Shown: positions 45,320 through 55,006, counted from the stretch's first letter. The stretch: 64,000 nt of DNA from JALEFZ01 sp964564415 (GCA_964564415.1 CAZMAV010000015.1:58744-122743), one strand, 5' to 3'. Program-made: numbers and translations. The notes: a model not told the origin generated them from the letters alone.

Positions 45320-46021
45320 CTAGGGATGGCACTGGCTCACCTCGCTGACCATTTCTCCGGAAGGGCTTAAGTAGGGAATGCCAAGATCGAGGCCCCGAAT
45401 GACTAATAAGAGGGTCAGGACCAGGGCAAGGGTCTGTAAAGCGGGTCTGTATTTCCTGATTTTTTCACGGGGGACAAAAAACCCTGCCAGGGTAAGGGCC
45501 ATGGTAGCAGGTAGGGTTCCCAAGCCAAAGAGTGCCATAAAGGCAGTACTTTGCCACCATTGAGGCATGGCCAGGGCTCCAGCCAAGGCCAGGTAGACCA
45601 TTCCACAAGGCAGAAACCCATTTAGGATGCCCGTATTGAAAAGGGTGGGCATGTGTTGATGTTGAAGGGACTTACCCAGAGAATTTCGAAGCGAGCTAAA
45701 TATCTTTTGAAAAAAGGGAATACGGGTAAGCTTGTTTTCCCATTGGGGAATAAATAGGGCAAGGAAAATACCCACTCCCAATAGGATGGAAAGGCCCCTT
45801 TGCATTCCAATAAGCGAGATTCCCTGTCCAAAAAGGCCCAGGATCAGTCCCAGGATAGCATAGCTCACCGTTCTGCCCAGATGATAAAGGCCTCTTCCAG
45901 CGACAAAGCTACCGCTGATTCGCTTTTTGCCCGGCAGGGCCAACATGAGAGGACCACACATCCCCACGCAGTGAAAACTACCTGCTAATCCGATAAATAT
46001 TGCCGATCCTATCCAGAGCAT
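45320..46021 (-). CDS. Sulfite exporter TauE/SafE-type membrane protein of the cbb3 cluster
   Basis: 233 residues with about six transmembrane helices. The first segment (FIGLAGSFHCVGMCGPLMLALPG) carries the CxxxC-type motif seen in the SafE/DsbD_2-like proteins that regularly close cbb3 oxidase operons and are thought to handle copper or maturation. A second half repeats the pattern (FNTGILNGFLPCGMVYLALAGAL). It is the last gene of the operon, 60 nt after ccoH. The TauE name is a family label only; sulfite export is not implied. Confidence 0.88.
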   Translation of the reverse strand: MLWIGSAIFIGLAGSFHCVGMCGPLMLALPGKKRISGSFVAGRGLYHLGRTVSYAILGLILGLFGQGISLIGMQRGLSILLGVGIFLALFIPQWENKLTRIPFFQKIFSSLRNSLGKSLQHQHMPTLFNTGILNGFLPCGMVYLALAGALAMPQWWQSTAFMALFGLGTLPATMALTLAGFFVPREKIRKYRPALQTLALVLTLLLVIRGLDLGIPYLSPSGEMVSEVSQCHP

Positions 46022-46080
46022 TCGCCATTATTTTTGGTGATCCAAGGGGAGTGAAATAAATCTTCACTCCCCTCGCCATG

Positions 46081-46512
46081 TTACAAGATGATCAATTGGT
46101 CCTGATAGAAAGGCTTGCCTTCAGACTCCCAGTCGAGAAGGACTTTCCACTGTCCCCGCGAAAGGGCGGAGACGTCGATCGCCTGCCGATTATTTTCCAA
46201 TTTTATGTCAAACTTCTGGTCTGCTTTCGAATTGGCAGGTCGATAGAGCTGAATGCTGCCTTTGATTTCCTCGAGATCTGGAAAGCTGATCTTCAGGTAT
46301 TGAGCCTGGATGTCATACATGATCTTGACTTTCTGATCCAGGCTGTTGGTATTTCGGATTTTCTCTACCTTTTGGTCGTAGTTGACCTCCTGGGCATAGT
46401 AATCCTTGGTTACCAGGTGAATCTTGTTGTACTTGATGCAAGCGAAGACCATTCCAAACATGAAAAGGGCGAAGCTTGTGTAGAGCAGTGTTATTTTATA
46501 TCCCCAACTCAT
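46081..46512 (-). CDS. ccoH: FixH/CcoH family cbb3 oxidase assembly protein
   Basis: 143 residues from ATG 46512 (MSWGYKITLLYTSFALFMFG); the alternative ATG at 46542 would overlap ccoG more. One N-terminal transmembrane helix is followed by a periplasmic Ig-like domain (VTKDYYAQEVNYDQKVEKIRN; then IQLYRPANSKADQKFDI). FixH/CcoH interacts with assembly intermediates of the cbb3 oxidase and is needed for its stability. It overlaps the end of ccoG by 17 nt, indicating translational coupling. Confidence 0.9.
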   Translation of the reverse strand: MSWGYKITLLYTSFALFMFGMVFACIKYNKIHLVTKDYYAQEVNYDQKVEKIRNTNSLDQKVKIMYDIQAQYLKISFPDLEEIKGSIQLYRPANSKADQKFDIKLENNRQAIDVSALSRGQWKVLLDWESEGKPFYQDQLIIL

Positions 46513-47989
46513 AGCGCTGATTTTTTTTGGGTTCATCTTCATAATTAAGGACCATGGGTCCCAGGAAACTGGCCTTAGAGCGATCGAGAAGGACTTCGCC
46601 TCCCCACACCTCCAGGGTTATTTTATTTTTTTGCTTTTTGATGTCCTCCTTGAGAATCTTGACCAGGATGACGCCTTTGGCGATGGATTGGCCTTCGACC
46701 CTTAAGCTATCTCCGACCACCTCTATTTCTCCTTCTTGATCGATGAGTCTAAAGCTGATCGGATAGTTTTCCTTGGTCTTATTGACGATCTGTACGTTGT
46801 AGACATTTTGGAGCTGTCCATCTTCGGTCTCCTGATAGAGTACCCCGGGAGTCCTGAGGATGGTAGCCTCCACGGCGTTTCGGCTGGCCAGAGAGAAGCC
46901 AAAGACACCTAGTACAGCGATGAGGGCTACAATGTAGCCGATTACCCTGGGAGTGAGGCCAAAGGGCGCCTTGGATTCAATTCCGTTGTGAGAGGCATAG
47001 CGAATCAGGCCCTTGGGTCTGCCAATTTTCTCCATGACGGTATCACAGGCATCCATACAGGCGGTGCAGTTGACGCATTCCAGCTGGGTTCCGTTTCGGA
47101 TGTCGATTCCGGTAGGGCAGACCTGGACACAAAGGCTACAATCCACACAGTCTCCCTTTTCTTGTTTGAGGATGGGATCTTGCTTCCTCTTTGAAATTTT
47201 ACCCCTTGGCTCTCCCCTCACCCAATCATACATGACGGAGATGGAGTTGTTGTTGAGCAAGACGCCCTGCAATCGGCCGTAGGGGCAGATAATGATGCAG
47301 GCCTGTTCACGCAACCAGGCAAAGACAAAGAAGAAAACGGTGGCAAAGGCCATCATGAAGCCAAAGCGACCATAATTCTCAGCAGGAGGACTGCTGACCA
47401 TGTCCAGCACCCGCTCAATGCCAAAGATATAGGCCAAGACCGTATTGGCGATTAGAAAAGAAATGGCATAGAAGATACCGTACTTGAGTACCCGTTTCCC
47501 GATCTTTTGTCCGTCCCATGGGGCTTTGCTGAGTTTGCGCTGGGCGGATGCATCCCCTTCAATCCAGTATTCTATTCTTCTGAAGACCATCTCCATAAAG
47601 AGGGTCTGAGGGCAAGCCCAGCCACACCAGAGGCGACCAAAGACCACCGTAAAGAGAATGATGAAAACAAAGAAACTGATCATGGCCAGGACGAAGAGGT
47701 GAAAGTCCTGGGGCCAAAAGGGCATGCCAAAGATGACAAACTTTCTTTCGATGATATTGATCAGGAGGAAGGGGTTGCCATTGATTTTTATAAAAGGAGT
47801 AACAAAGAAGAGGGTCAGCAAAAAGTAACTCACCCACTTGCGTAGGTCATAGAAGCTTCCCTTTGGTTTTCTGGGATAAATCCAATTTCGCTTTCCGTCC
47901 TCATCCACCGTGGCGATCGTGTTGCGGTACCCCTCGGTATCTTCATAGATGAGTTCTTCGATGCTCTTGTCCTTGTCAAGTATCGACAT
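46496..47989 (-). CDS. ccoG: Cytochrome cbb3 oxidase accessory protein CcoG/FixG
   Basis: 497-residue membrane ferredoxin-like protein. Transmembrane helices at about 37-55, 85-105, 160-180, 195-215 and 340-360. Two 4Fe-4S motifs: CVDCSLCVQVCPTGID and CVNCTACMDACDTVME (about residues 265-310). The cysteine stretch GRLWCGWACPQTLFMEMVFRRIEYW is characteristic of RdxA/FixG. In characterised bacteria CcoG reduces copper(II) for insertion into the binuclear centre. The C-terminal Ig-like FixG domain follows the last TM helix. It lies 49 nt downstream of ccoP and overlaps ccoH. Confidence 0.96.
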   Translation of the reverse strand: MSILDKDKSIEELIYEDTEGYRNTIATVDEDGKRNWIYPRKPKGSFYDLRKWVSYFLLTLFFVTPFIKINGNPFLLINIIERKFVIFGMPFWPQDFHLFVLAMISFFVFIILFTVVFGRLWCGWACPQTLFMEMVFRRIEYWIEGDASAQRKLSKAPWDGQKIGKRVLKYGIFYAISFLIANTVLAYIFGIERVLDMVSSPPAENYGRFGFMMAFATVFFFVFAWLREQACIIICPYGRLQGVLLNNNSISVMYDWVRGEPRGKISKRKQDPILKQEKGDCVDCSLCVQVCPTGIDIRNGTQLECVNCTACMDACDTVMEKIGRPKGLIRYASHNGIESKAPFGLTPRVIGYIVALIAVLGVFGFSLASRNAVEATILRTPGVLYQETEDGQLQNVYNVQIVNKTKENYPISFRLIDQEGEIEVVGDSLRVEGQSIAKGVILVKILKEDIKKQKNKITLEVWGGEVLLDRSKASFLGPMVLNYEDEPKKNQRYELGI

Positions 47990-48038
47990 ATCTATAGCTT
48001 GATAGAAGGAGAGAGCTTTTGGCCCCCTCCTTTTTGAT

Positions 48039-49013
48039 TTAGTTCATGGCGATAGTGGTCGTATCTGCCTTGCTATTTTGGGTAGAATCTACAGGTACAG
48101 GTACATAGAGCTTACCTTCGGGATCTTTTGCATTGGGAGGATTGCTCCCTTGCAAGGTTAGAATATAGCTGGAGACCTGCTGGATTTCTTTGGGTTTGAT
48201 CTCCTTTTGCCATGCCTGCATAGCGGTAGCTGGCACACCGTACTTGATGGTCTTGAAGACGTCCTTGATGTCTCCCCCATGCTTCCAGTAGGGATCGGTG
48301 AGATTGGGACCAATTGTTCCTCCTCCCATGGGTCCATGGCAGGACTGGCAGTTTTTGGCTTCGTAGATCTGCTTTCCAATGGCTATATCTGAAGCTTCTG
48401 TCATGAGGACCGCATTGCTTTCATTGACTGTATTGGCCACTTTCTCCAAATATGCCTTGTGGACTTCCTCAGCCTCTTCCATGGCGATTTCAAACTTTTC
48501 GCTAGAGGAGATTCCCTTTCCCCACAACCATGTGAGGTAGGGCTGCTCTGCAACGTGAAAGTGGATCAGGTAGAAAAAGGCAAAGACAATGCTAAAGTAA
48601 AACCCATACTTCCACCAGGGAGGAAGATTATTGTCGAGTTCGCGAATACCATCGTATTCGTGGCCCAGGTCGATGGACTCTTCTTCCTCGATGGGCACGG
48701 CATCGTTGAGCTTTTTGTTCCAAAAACTCCATTTGAGCCAGGAGGTCTTGGCACGGGCTTTTTCTTTGGCTTCCGCCACAGAAATACCCTCTTTGGCGGC
48801 TTCCTTTTCAAAGACCCTAGCGCGTACGAGGGTCAGGATGGTACCTGCCAGAACCAAGGCGACCAGGGACAAGACGATCATCGTAAAGATCAGGGTCGTC
48901 ATCAGTTCCTTGCCTCCTAGGGAGGTTCCGCTTGTTTCGGCATAGCCCAGGGTCCCCAGAATGGATACCAAAACGGCTAGTGCCAGGCTTCTTTTATATA
49001 AGTTGTTGTTCAT
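48039..49013 (-). CDS. ccoP: cbb3-type cytochrome c oxidase subunit III (CcoP), mono-heme
   Basis: 324 residues. Two N-terminal hydrophobic segments (about 5-25 and 37-63), a cytoplasmic loop containing the CcoP_N element (HEYDGIRELDNNLPPWWKYGFYF read over about 118-140), another TM helix, and a C-terminal periplasmic cytochrome c domain. Only one heme-binding motif is visible (CQSCHG, about residue 220), with the distal Met in AMQAWQ. Proteobacterial CcoP usually has two hemes, so this is the shortened form common in Bacteroidota. Its ATG overlaps the ccoQ stop by one nucleotide (TAATG), a classic coupling signal. Confidence 0.95.
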   Translation of the reverse strand: MNNNLYKRSLALAVLVSILGTLGYAETSGTSLGGKELMTTLIFTMIVLSLVALVLAGTILTLVRARVFEKEAAKEGISVAEAKEKARAKTSWLKWSFWNKKLNDAVPIEEEESIDLGHEYDGIRELDNNLPPWWKYGFYFSIVFAFFYLIHFHVAEQPYLTWLWGKGISSSEKFEIAMEEAEEVHKAYLEKVANTVNESNAVLMTEASDIAIGKQIYEAKNCQSCHGPMGGGTIGPNLTDPYWKHGGDIKDVFKTIKYGVPATAMQAWQKEIKPKEIQQVSSYILTLQGSNPPNAKDPEGKLYVPVPVDSTQNSKADTTTIAMN

Positions 49014-49228
49014 TAGTCCAAAGATCTGGCTTGATTGACTAGCGTTCGTTTGGTGATGTAGCCTTCTTCCTCATCCCCTCTCAGGGGGATGGAAGCCAGC
49101 TCGGCGACATCCTTTTTCTTCATTCTGATCACATAGATGAGCAGGATGGCAAAGAAAGTGGTGAATATCAGAATTGATATGACCGGGAAGAGGCTTACGT
49201 CTTCGATAGATCTCAGTACTTCTTTCAT
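49013..49228 (-). CDS. ccoQ: CcoQ/FixQ-like small subunit of cbb3 oxidase
   Basis: 71 residues: one transmembrane helix (about 11-33, VSLFPVISILIFTTFFAILL) followed by a charged cytoplasmic tail (RMKKKDVAELASIPL). It occupies the CcoQ position between ccoNO and ccoP and has the right size, although CcoQ sequences are poorly conserved. It overlaps ccoP by one nucleotide and starts 6 nt after ccoNO. CcoQ stabilises the assembled complex. Confidence 0.85.
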   Translation of the reverse strand: MKEVLRSIEDVSLFPVISILIFTTFFAILLIYVIRMKKKDVAELASIPLRGDEEEGYITKRTLVNQARSLD

Positions 49229-49234
49229 CGCTGT

Positions 49235-51451
49235 TTATTTTGTGGCGGTGTTTTTCTCGTCTACATTTTTGATGTCTGTACCCAGGCGCTGCAGGTAGGC
49301 AATCAGAGCTATGATTTCCCTGTCTGCTTTGGTCCTGATGCTTTGTCCCTGTGCCTCAAGATCCTTGTTGATGTCGTCGGCGATTTCCTTGGCCTGAGCC
49401 TCAAGGTCGGCCAGGGCCTGCTGGTCGTAACCTTCCTCATAAGGTACTCCAAAGGTCTGCATGGCTCGGATTTTCCGGTCGATCATGGAAACGTCGAGCT
49501 TCTCTGTAATCAACCATTCGTAGGAAGGCATGATGGATTTCTCTTCGATGGCCCTTGGGTCATACATATGGGTAAAGTGCCAGATGTGGCTGCGTTTATT
49601 TCCTTCCCGTGCCAGGTCCGGACCTGTTCGCTTAGAGCCCCACTGGAAGGGGTGATCATAGACAAACTCACCGGCCATGGAGTAAAGTTGATCATCGGGA
49701 TCATAGCGTTCTACCTCGTCGCGAAAGGGACGGATCATCTGGGAGTGGCAGACATAGCAGCCTTCCCGGAGATAGAGGTCTCGACCTTCGAGTTCGAGGG
49801 GAGTGTAAGGCTGTACAGATGCTATGGTTGGCACATTTGACTTGACCATGAAGGTAGGCACCATTTCTACTACCCCTCCGATGAGGATGACTCCGGTAGC
49901 GAGAAGAAGCATCTGATTGGGACGTCTCTCGATCCAGCGGTGCCAGTATTCGCCTTTGTGTTTTTTGAATCCCTTTTTCAGTGGAGGAGCCTGTGCAGCC
50001 TCGTCCTTCACAAATTTTCCTTGAATCCCCGTCTTGATCAGGTTATAAACCATGATAAACATCCCTACGACATAGAGGGTACCTCCTACGGCTCTCAACC
50101 AGTACATCGGAATGATCTGTGTTACAGTCTCCAGGAAGTTGGGGTAAACCAGGAAGCCATCTTCGTCAAATTGTTTCCACATCATGCCCTGTGTCCACCC
50201 AGCCCAGTAGAGGGGCAGACAGTAGAAAATGATGCCAAGGGTACCTATCCAGAAGTGAGCATTGGCGAGTTTGGTAGAAAATAACTTGGTATTCCACATC
50301 CGCGGAACCAACCAATAGAGGGCTCCAAATGTCAGGAAACCATTCCAGCCCAGGGTACCTACGTGTACATGAGCGATGGTCCAGTCCGTAAAGTGTGAGA
50401 TGGAGTTGACAGACTTGAGGGAGAGGAGAGGACCTTCGAGGGTGGACATACCATAAGCCGTTACGGCGACCACCATAAATTTCAATACAGGAGAGGACTG
50501 AACGCGGTCCCAAGCACCCCTCAGGGTCAGAAGTCCATTTAGCATACCTCCCCAACTGGGAGCGATCAGCATAATGGAGAAAACAGTACCCAAAGACTGG
50601 GCCCAGTCTGGCAATGAGGTGTAAAGAAGGTGGTGAGGGCCTGCCCATATATAAATAAATATCAGGGCCCAAAAGTGTATAATAGAAAGCCTATAAGAGT
50701 AGACTGGTCGGTTGGCCGCCTTGGGAATGAAGTAATACATCAGTCCCAGGTAGGGAGTAGTCAGGAAGAAGGCGACTGCATTGTGGCCATACCACCACTG
50801 CACGAGTGCGTCCTGCACACCTGCGTAGATGGAATAGCTCTTCCACATGGAAATGGGAAGCTCAATGTTGTTGACGATGTGCAGTACCGCAACAGTAACC
50901 CAGGTAGCCAGATAAAACCAGATCGCCACGTAAAGGTGTCTTTCTCTACGTTTGGCAATGGTTCCTATCATATTGATCCCAAAGATGACCCATACCACAG
51001 CGATGGCAATATCAATAGGCCACTCGAGCTCGGCATATTCCTTGCTGGAAGTGATACCGAGGGGAAGGGTGATCAGGGCAGCGAGGATAATGGCCTGCCA
51101 TCCCCAAAAATGGATGCGACCCAGGAGGTCGCTAAACATACGTGTCTTCAAAAGACGTTGGAGCGAGTAGTACACACCCATAAAAATGCCATTGCCCACA
51201 AAGGCAAAAATGGCAGCATTGGTGTGAAGAGGTCGGATTCGGCTGAAAGTCAGGAATGGAATTGCATCCCAAAGGAAAAATTCCGGAAGGACAAGTTCGA
51301 AGGCGGCGATCAAACCAACCAACAAGCCAGCAACTCCCCAAAAAACTGTCGCCAGGATAAACATCCGTACAACCTGATTGTCATAGGCGAAAGTCTCCAG
51401 GACGCTGGCATCTTGAGTTCTGGTCTTAGTTACTGTCGGATTCTGAGTCAT
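49235..51451 (-). CDS. ccoNO: Fused cbb3 cytochrome c oxidase subunits I/II (CcoN-CcoO)
   Basis: 738 residues from ATG 51451; the longer frame to 51505 lies within ccoS. Residues about 1-480 are CcoN, the catalytic copper/heme subunit: twelve-odd transmembrane helices, with WWYGHNAVAFFLT, WAGPHHLLYTSLPDWAQSLG and HFTDWTIAHVHVGTLGWNGF carrying the metal-ligand histidines. After a linker TM helix, residues about 560-738 are CcoO, with the single heme motif REGCYVCHSQMIRPFRDE. The complex reduces oxygen to water with high affinity and pumps protons. Fused N-O subunits are known in Bacteroidota. It overlaps ccoS by 26 nt. Confidence 0.97.
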   Translation of the reverse strand: MTQNPTVTKTRTQDASVLETFAYDNQVVRMFILATVFWGVAGLLVGLIAAFELVLPEFFLWDAIPFLTFSRIRPLHTNAAIFAFVGNGIFMGVYYSLQRLLKTRMFSDLLGRIHFWGWQAIILAALITLPLGITSSKEYAELEWPIDIAIAVVWVIFGINMIGTIAKRRERHLYVAIWFYLATWVTVAVLHIVNNIELPISMWKSYSIYAGVQDALVQWWYGHNAVAFFLTTPYLGLMYYFIPKAANRPVYSYRLSIIHFWALIFIYIWAGPHHLLYTSLPDWAQSLGTVFSIMLIAPSWGGMLNGLLTLRGAWDRVQSSPVLKFMVVAVTAYGMSTLEGPLLSLKSVNSISHFTDWTIAHVHVGTLGWNGFLTFGALYWLVPRMWNTKLFSTKLANAHFWIGTLGIIFYCLPLYWAGWTQGMMWKQFDEDGFLVYPNFLETVTQIIPMYWLRAVGGTLYVVGMFIMVYNLIKTGIQGKFVKDEAAQAPPLKKGFKKHKGEYWHRWIERRPNQMLLLATGVILIGGVVEMVPTFMVKSNVPTIASVQPYTPLELEGRDLYLREGCYVCHSQMIRPFRDEVERYDPDDQLYSMAGEFVYDHPFQWGSKRTGPDLAREGNKRSHIWHFTHMYDPRAIEEKSIMPSYEWLITEKLDVSMIDRKIRAMQTFGVPYEEGYDQQALADLEAQAKEIADDINKDLEAQGQSIRTKADREIIALIAYLQRLGTDIKNVDEKNTATK

Positions 51452-51596
51452 AATGTTGTGATTCGTCAAATAACATTCGCACAGATGGTGTATAGTCGTC
51501 CTCATATTGATCGGTCCTGACCGACCAGAAAAAGGCGATCAAAAAGACCAGTGCGATAAGGAGACTAAAACCAACCAGAATGAAGATGGCACTCAT
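51426..51596 (-). CDS. ccoS: CcoS cbb3 oxidase maturation protein
   Basis: 56 residues starting at ATG 51596; the frame extends further upstream but this start gives the canonical CcoS form: an N-terminal transmembrane helix (SAIFILVGFSLLIALVFLIA) followed by FFWSVRTDQYEDDYTPSVRM. CcoS is required for incorporation of heme and copper into the oxidase. It lies 61 nt after ccoI and overlaps the start of ccoNO by 26 nt. Confidence 0.92.
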   Translation of the reverse strand: MSAIFILVGFSLLIALVFLIAFFWSVRTDQYEDDYTPSVRMLFDESQHYDSESDSN

Positions 51597-51657
51597 GATA
51601 GCTTTTTTAAATATGCCCAAAGGTAAATATGTAGGCATCTGAGCCTCATGATAAGCC

Positions 51658-54093
51658 TCAAAGGCGGTGGGGACTTTTGTCAAAAGGAATATTAAACTTC
51701 CTGCCGATCCACCATGTACTTAGCATGCCGTAGATGACCACTGACACTGAACTTAGCGGCATCAATACGGCTGCAAATAAAGGCGTCAAAAGACCCATCA
51801 CTGCCACAGTGAGCCCAAGGCTGTTGTAGATCAGCGATAAGGCAAAGCCTCCACGGATCAGGCTTACATTCTTTTTTGCCCAGTCCATGTAACTTTTCAA
51901 ATGGCTGACCTGCCTGCCTTCCATGATTCCGTCGCAGGCCGGGGAAAAAGTCTCTGCAGACTCCGAGATTGCGATACCCACATCAGCCGCCCTGAGAGCC
52001 CCCGCATCATTGAGCCCATCACCTACCATCAATACCTTTTTTTCTTTCTGCTGTAAGTATTTGATGTAGGATTCTTTTTCCATGGGCGACTGCTGAAAAC
52101 GAACGTTATCCTTTTCTTCAAAATAGGGTTCCAGGAATTTCCTGTCCTTCTCTGAATCTCCGGAAAGGAGGCTCATTTCATAATCTATCCCCAAGTCGTT
52201 CAGCAAGGGACCGATGTCGGGTCGGAAACTGACCTGGTAGGTAAACCTCCCCTTTATTTCACCATCTATGCCAAGCCAGGTACCTTCCTTTTCGGGAAGG
52301 GAGACAGATAATTCTTCCATGAGGAAGGCCCTACTTCCCAACATAATTTCCCGGCCACACACCCGAGCTTTGATTCCCTTTCCCGGAATCTCCATATAAG
52401 CTTCCAGAGGAAAGAAGATAGAAGGAAGGGAGGCAGCAATCATCCGACTGACCGGATGCTGAGAGTGCCGGGTCAGGCTTGCCACCCACTTTTCTTGCTC
52501 AAGGCTCAGCACTCCCTCAAAATTTAATTGATCAAGGGCATTTTTGTGGGTAAGCGTTCCGGTCTTGTCGAAGACCAAATGATCAATTGAAGCTAGTTTT
52601 TCGATGATTCCCGCCTGTTTGAGGTAGAATCCTTTTTTGCCAAACAGACGAAGGCTGTTTCCAAGGATGATGGGTGAGGTCAGGGCTAGACCACAGGGAC
52701 AGGCTACGATGAGGACAGCTGTAAACACATTGACTGCCTGCCCCAAACCGGAGTTTATGCCCCAAAAAATTCCCGCAGCAGTAGCGATAAGAAGTATGGC
52801 CAGGGTAAAGTTTTTACTTAAGCTATCTGCCAAGCTGTCAATGCTCTTCTCGGCTTTTACATCCCCATCCTCCTGCTTCCACAATTGGGTCAGGTAGGAA
52901 TGAGACATGTCCTTGATAACCTGTACTTCGATGGCTGTACCTACCTCTCTGCCCCCTGCATAGATCAAATCTCCACTTTGCTTGGGAACGGGGATGGACT
53001 CTCCCGTGACAAAGCTGTAGTCGATCTGGGCCTTATCCGATATCAAAATAGAATCGGCGGGAATCAGCTCCTGATTGCGGATAATAAGGGTATCCCCGGG
53101 TAGGACAGTGGTGACCGGAACGCTTTGTTCTGCTCCATTTTCTATCCGGGTGGTTGAAAGAGGAAAGTAAGATGAGTAATCCTTATCAAAAGAAAGCGTG
53201 TCATAAGTTTTGCGCTGAAACCATTTGCCCACCAAAAGAAAAAATACCAGTCCTGCGAGGGAATCCAGGTAGCCAGCTCCACTTTGAGTAAAAATTTCTA
53301 CAGTAGAGCGAAAGAAAAGCGCCAGAATTCCCAGGGATACCGGTACATCAATGTTGAGGTTCTTTTGCCTGAGTCCTTCGATTGCAGGCTTGAAAAAGAG
53401 GGTGGAGCTATAAAGAAGGACCGGAAGGGAAAGTGCCCAATTGAGCCAGGCAAAGAAGGTGATAAAATTGCCCTCAAAAGCCCTACTAATCCCAAGGTAT
53501 TCGGGAAAGCTGAAAAGCATGATATTTCCAAAACAGAAGCCAGCCACTCCCAAACGCAGGTAAAATGGCCGGTCGATATGGCTTTGCGGCTTCGCATCTT
53601 TTTGGTCGAGAGATATCTGAGGCTCATATCCAATAGAGGTCAGGACCTCTACTACCTCCCGCAGGCTTATCTCTTCCCGGGCAAAGGTCAGGTGCGCCGT
53701 CTTCCTCATGAAATTCACCCTCGATTTTCGGATTTCAGGTCGAAGGAGGTATAACTTTTCGAGTAGCCAAATGCAGGAGGCACAGTGAATCTGGGGAAGC
53801 AAAAAGGTGACTGTACTGATTTCCTCATCCTGAAAGTCCAATAGCTGGCGCTCCATATCGGGATGGTCCAGGTAGGCGAATCTTTCCCTTCTTTGGTTGC
53901 TTTTTAACTTGATCCCTGGATGCTTCTCCAGGTCGTAATAGGCGCACATGTCCTTTTCCTGAAGAATCTCATAGACCATTTTACATCCCTCACAACAAAA
54001 AAATTTGTCGTCAATCTGAATACTTTGGTCGGGACAGGAATCCCCGCAGTGGTGGCAGCTCAATTTTTCCGTAACAGCAACTCTTTCACTCAT
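51658..54093 (-). CDS. ccoI: Copper-translocating P-type ATPase CcoI/FixI
   Basis: 811 residues. An N-terminal cysteine-rich domain (CHHCGDSC, then FCCEGCKMVYEI) and a heavy-metal-associated fold with CASC (IHCASCIWLLEKLY, about residue 105) precede the membrane core. P-type motifs: actuator TGES (VTGESIPVPKQSG), the intramembrane CPC site (IVACPCGLALTSP), the phosphorylation motif DKTGTLT, the hinge GDGLNDAGAL, and the HP-like motif (RHSQHPVSRMI). CcoI-type ATPases export copper to the periplasm for cbb3 assembly. First gene of the operon. Confidence 0.96.
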   Translation of the reverse strand: MSERVAVTEKLSCHHCGDSCPDQSIQIDDKFFCCEGCKMVYEILQEKDMCAYYDLEKHPGIKLKSNQRRERFAYLDHPDMERQLLDFQDEEISTVTFLLPQIHCASCIWLLEKLYLLRPEIRKSRVNFMRKTAHLTFAREEISLREVVEVLTSIGYEPQISLDQKDAKPQSHIDRPFYLRLGVAGFCFGNIMLFSFPEYLGISRAFEGNFITFFAWLNWALSLPVLLYSSTLFFKPAIEGLRQKNLNIDVPVSLGILALFFRSTVEIFTQSGAGYLDSLAGLVFFLLVGKWFQRKTYDTLSFDKDYSSYFPLSTTRIENGAEQSVPVTTVLPGDTLIIRNQELIPADSILISDKAQIDYSFVTGESIPVPKQSGDLIYAGGREVGTAIEVQVIKDMSHSYLTQLWKQEDGDVKAEKSIDSLADSLSKNFTLAILLIATAAGIFWGINSGLGQAVNVFTAVLIVACPCGLALTSPIILGNSLRLFGKKGFYLKQAGIIEKLASIDHLVFDKTGTLTHKNALDQLNFEGVLSLEQEKWVASLTRHSQHPVSRMIAASLPSIFFPLEAYMEIPGKGIKARVCGREIMLGSRAFLMEELSVSLPEKEGTWLGIDGEIKGRFTYQVSFRPDIGPLLNDLGIDYEMSLLSGDSEKDRKFLEPYFEEKDNVRFQQSPMEKESYIKYLQQKEKKVLMVGDGLNDAGALRAADVGIAISESAETFSPACDGIMEGRQVSHLKSYMDWAKKNVSLIRGGFALSLIYNSLGLTVAVMGLLTPLFAAVLMPLSSVSVVIYGMLSTWWIGRKFNIPFDKSPHRL

Positions 54094-54331
54094 TTCCAGC
54101 CTGATTTGGATAAGGGTTGGAAAGTAAATGCCCTTCCAATTGGCAGGAACCCAACCTTCCTATTCCTCCAAGGTAGACAGGGCCGCAGGCAGGAGAAATG
54201 TAAATGGTCCGGAAAGTATATGACTTTTATCAATGCAGGTAATCTGAGGCACGAGTTACGTTTTGCCCAGTTCCTGCGACCAAAGAGCAAATACGTCTAC
54301 TCACAATTCTATTAACCTAAATATCAACGAG

Positions 54332-55006
54332 ATGAAAATATTACTTCTTCAGCTACTGCTCTTGATCCTATTTTTGCCCTGCACCCTGGCCCAAAGCCCC
54401 AATGAGTTGGCTACACAGCTGACTCAGGAATATGAAACCAAGCACGGAATCAGCCTTACCGATTATCAACGAGAGCATGTGCAGTCCAATTACCTTGGAG
54501 CCATCAATAAGTTGCAGCGCATTCAGCATTTACAATCTTCTAATCTCATGCTTTTTGAGCAAAAAAGACAAAAGATTGTGGCTGACGTGGAAGTTTACAA
54601 CTCTCGCCTCCTTACAGGAAATCAAATGCGTCAGATCAATTCAGGTAAAAGCTCCATCCAATGGCCGGGTCGCAGCGAGCCCCAGGCACCTGAGAGCAAC
54701 CAAGAGGAGTGGGAAGAAGAAACTGTCGAAGAAGTAGATCTTCCAGCTGATAAAATGCCTACGGAGGAAGTCGTCGAAGAAGACTGGGAAGAAAAGAGTG
54801 AAGAAGGCACTACGGAAGACGGAGATATCCTCGATAAGACTGTAGACAAATTGCTTGCTACCGGGGACTCAACCTCTACCGATTCTTCAAAGGGGAAGAA
54901 AGTACTCAAAAAAAGCCTGAAATTTTTGTACAAAGAACTGCTCCGCCCTGCTTTGGATAAGTCTCTGGAAGAGAAGGATACAAAGGAAGAGAAACCCAAT
55001 AATTGA
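54332..55006 (+). CDS. Secreted acidic hypothetical protein, 224 aa
   Basis: ATG 54332 gives a strong signal peptide (KILLLQLLLLILFLPCTLAQ); the longer frame begins in the ccoI upstream region and is less likely. Mature part: a helical domain (about 25-105; LTQEYETKHGISLTDYQRE), then a long Glu/Asp-rich low-complexity stretch (about 120-175; EEWEEETVEEVDLP), and a basic, helical C-terminus (KVLKKSLKFLYKELLRP). No family recognised. A strong terminator follows at 55074-55109, so it is an independent transcription unit. Confidence 0.7.
   Translation: MKILLLQLLLLILFLPCTLAQSPNELATQLTQEYETKHGISLTDYQREHVQSNYLGAINKLQRIQHLQSSNLMLFEQKRQKIVADVEVYNSRLLTGNQMRQINSGKSSIQWPGRSEPQAPESNQEEWEEETVEEVDLPADKMPTEEVVEEDWEEKSEEGTTEDGDILDKTVDKLLATGDSTSTDSSKGKKVLKKSLKFLYKELLRPALDKSLEEKDTKEEKPNN

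Noticed and set aside
50630..51520. 296-codon open frame antisense to ccoNO
   Set aside because: It mirrors a highly conserved oxidase gene and has no domain of its own.
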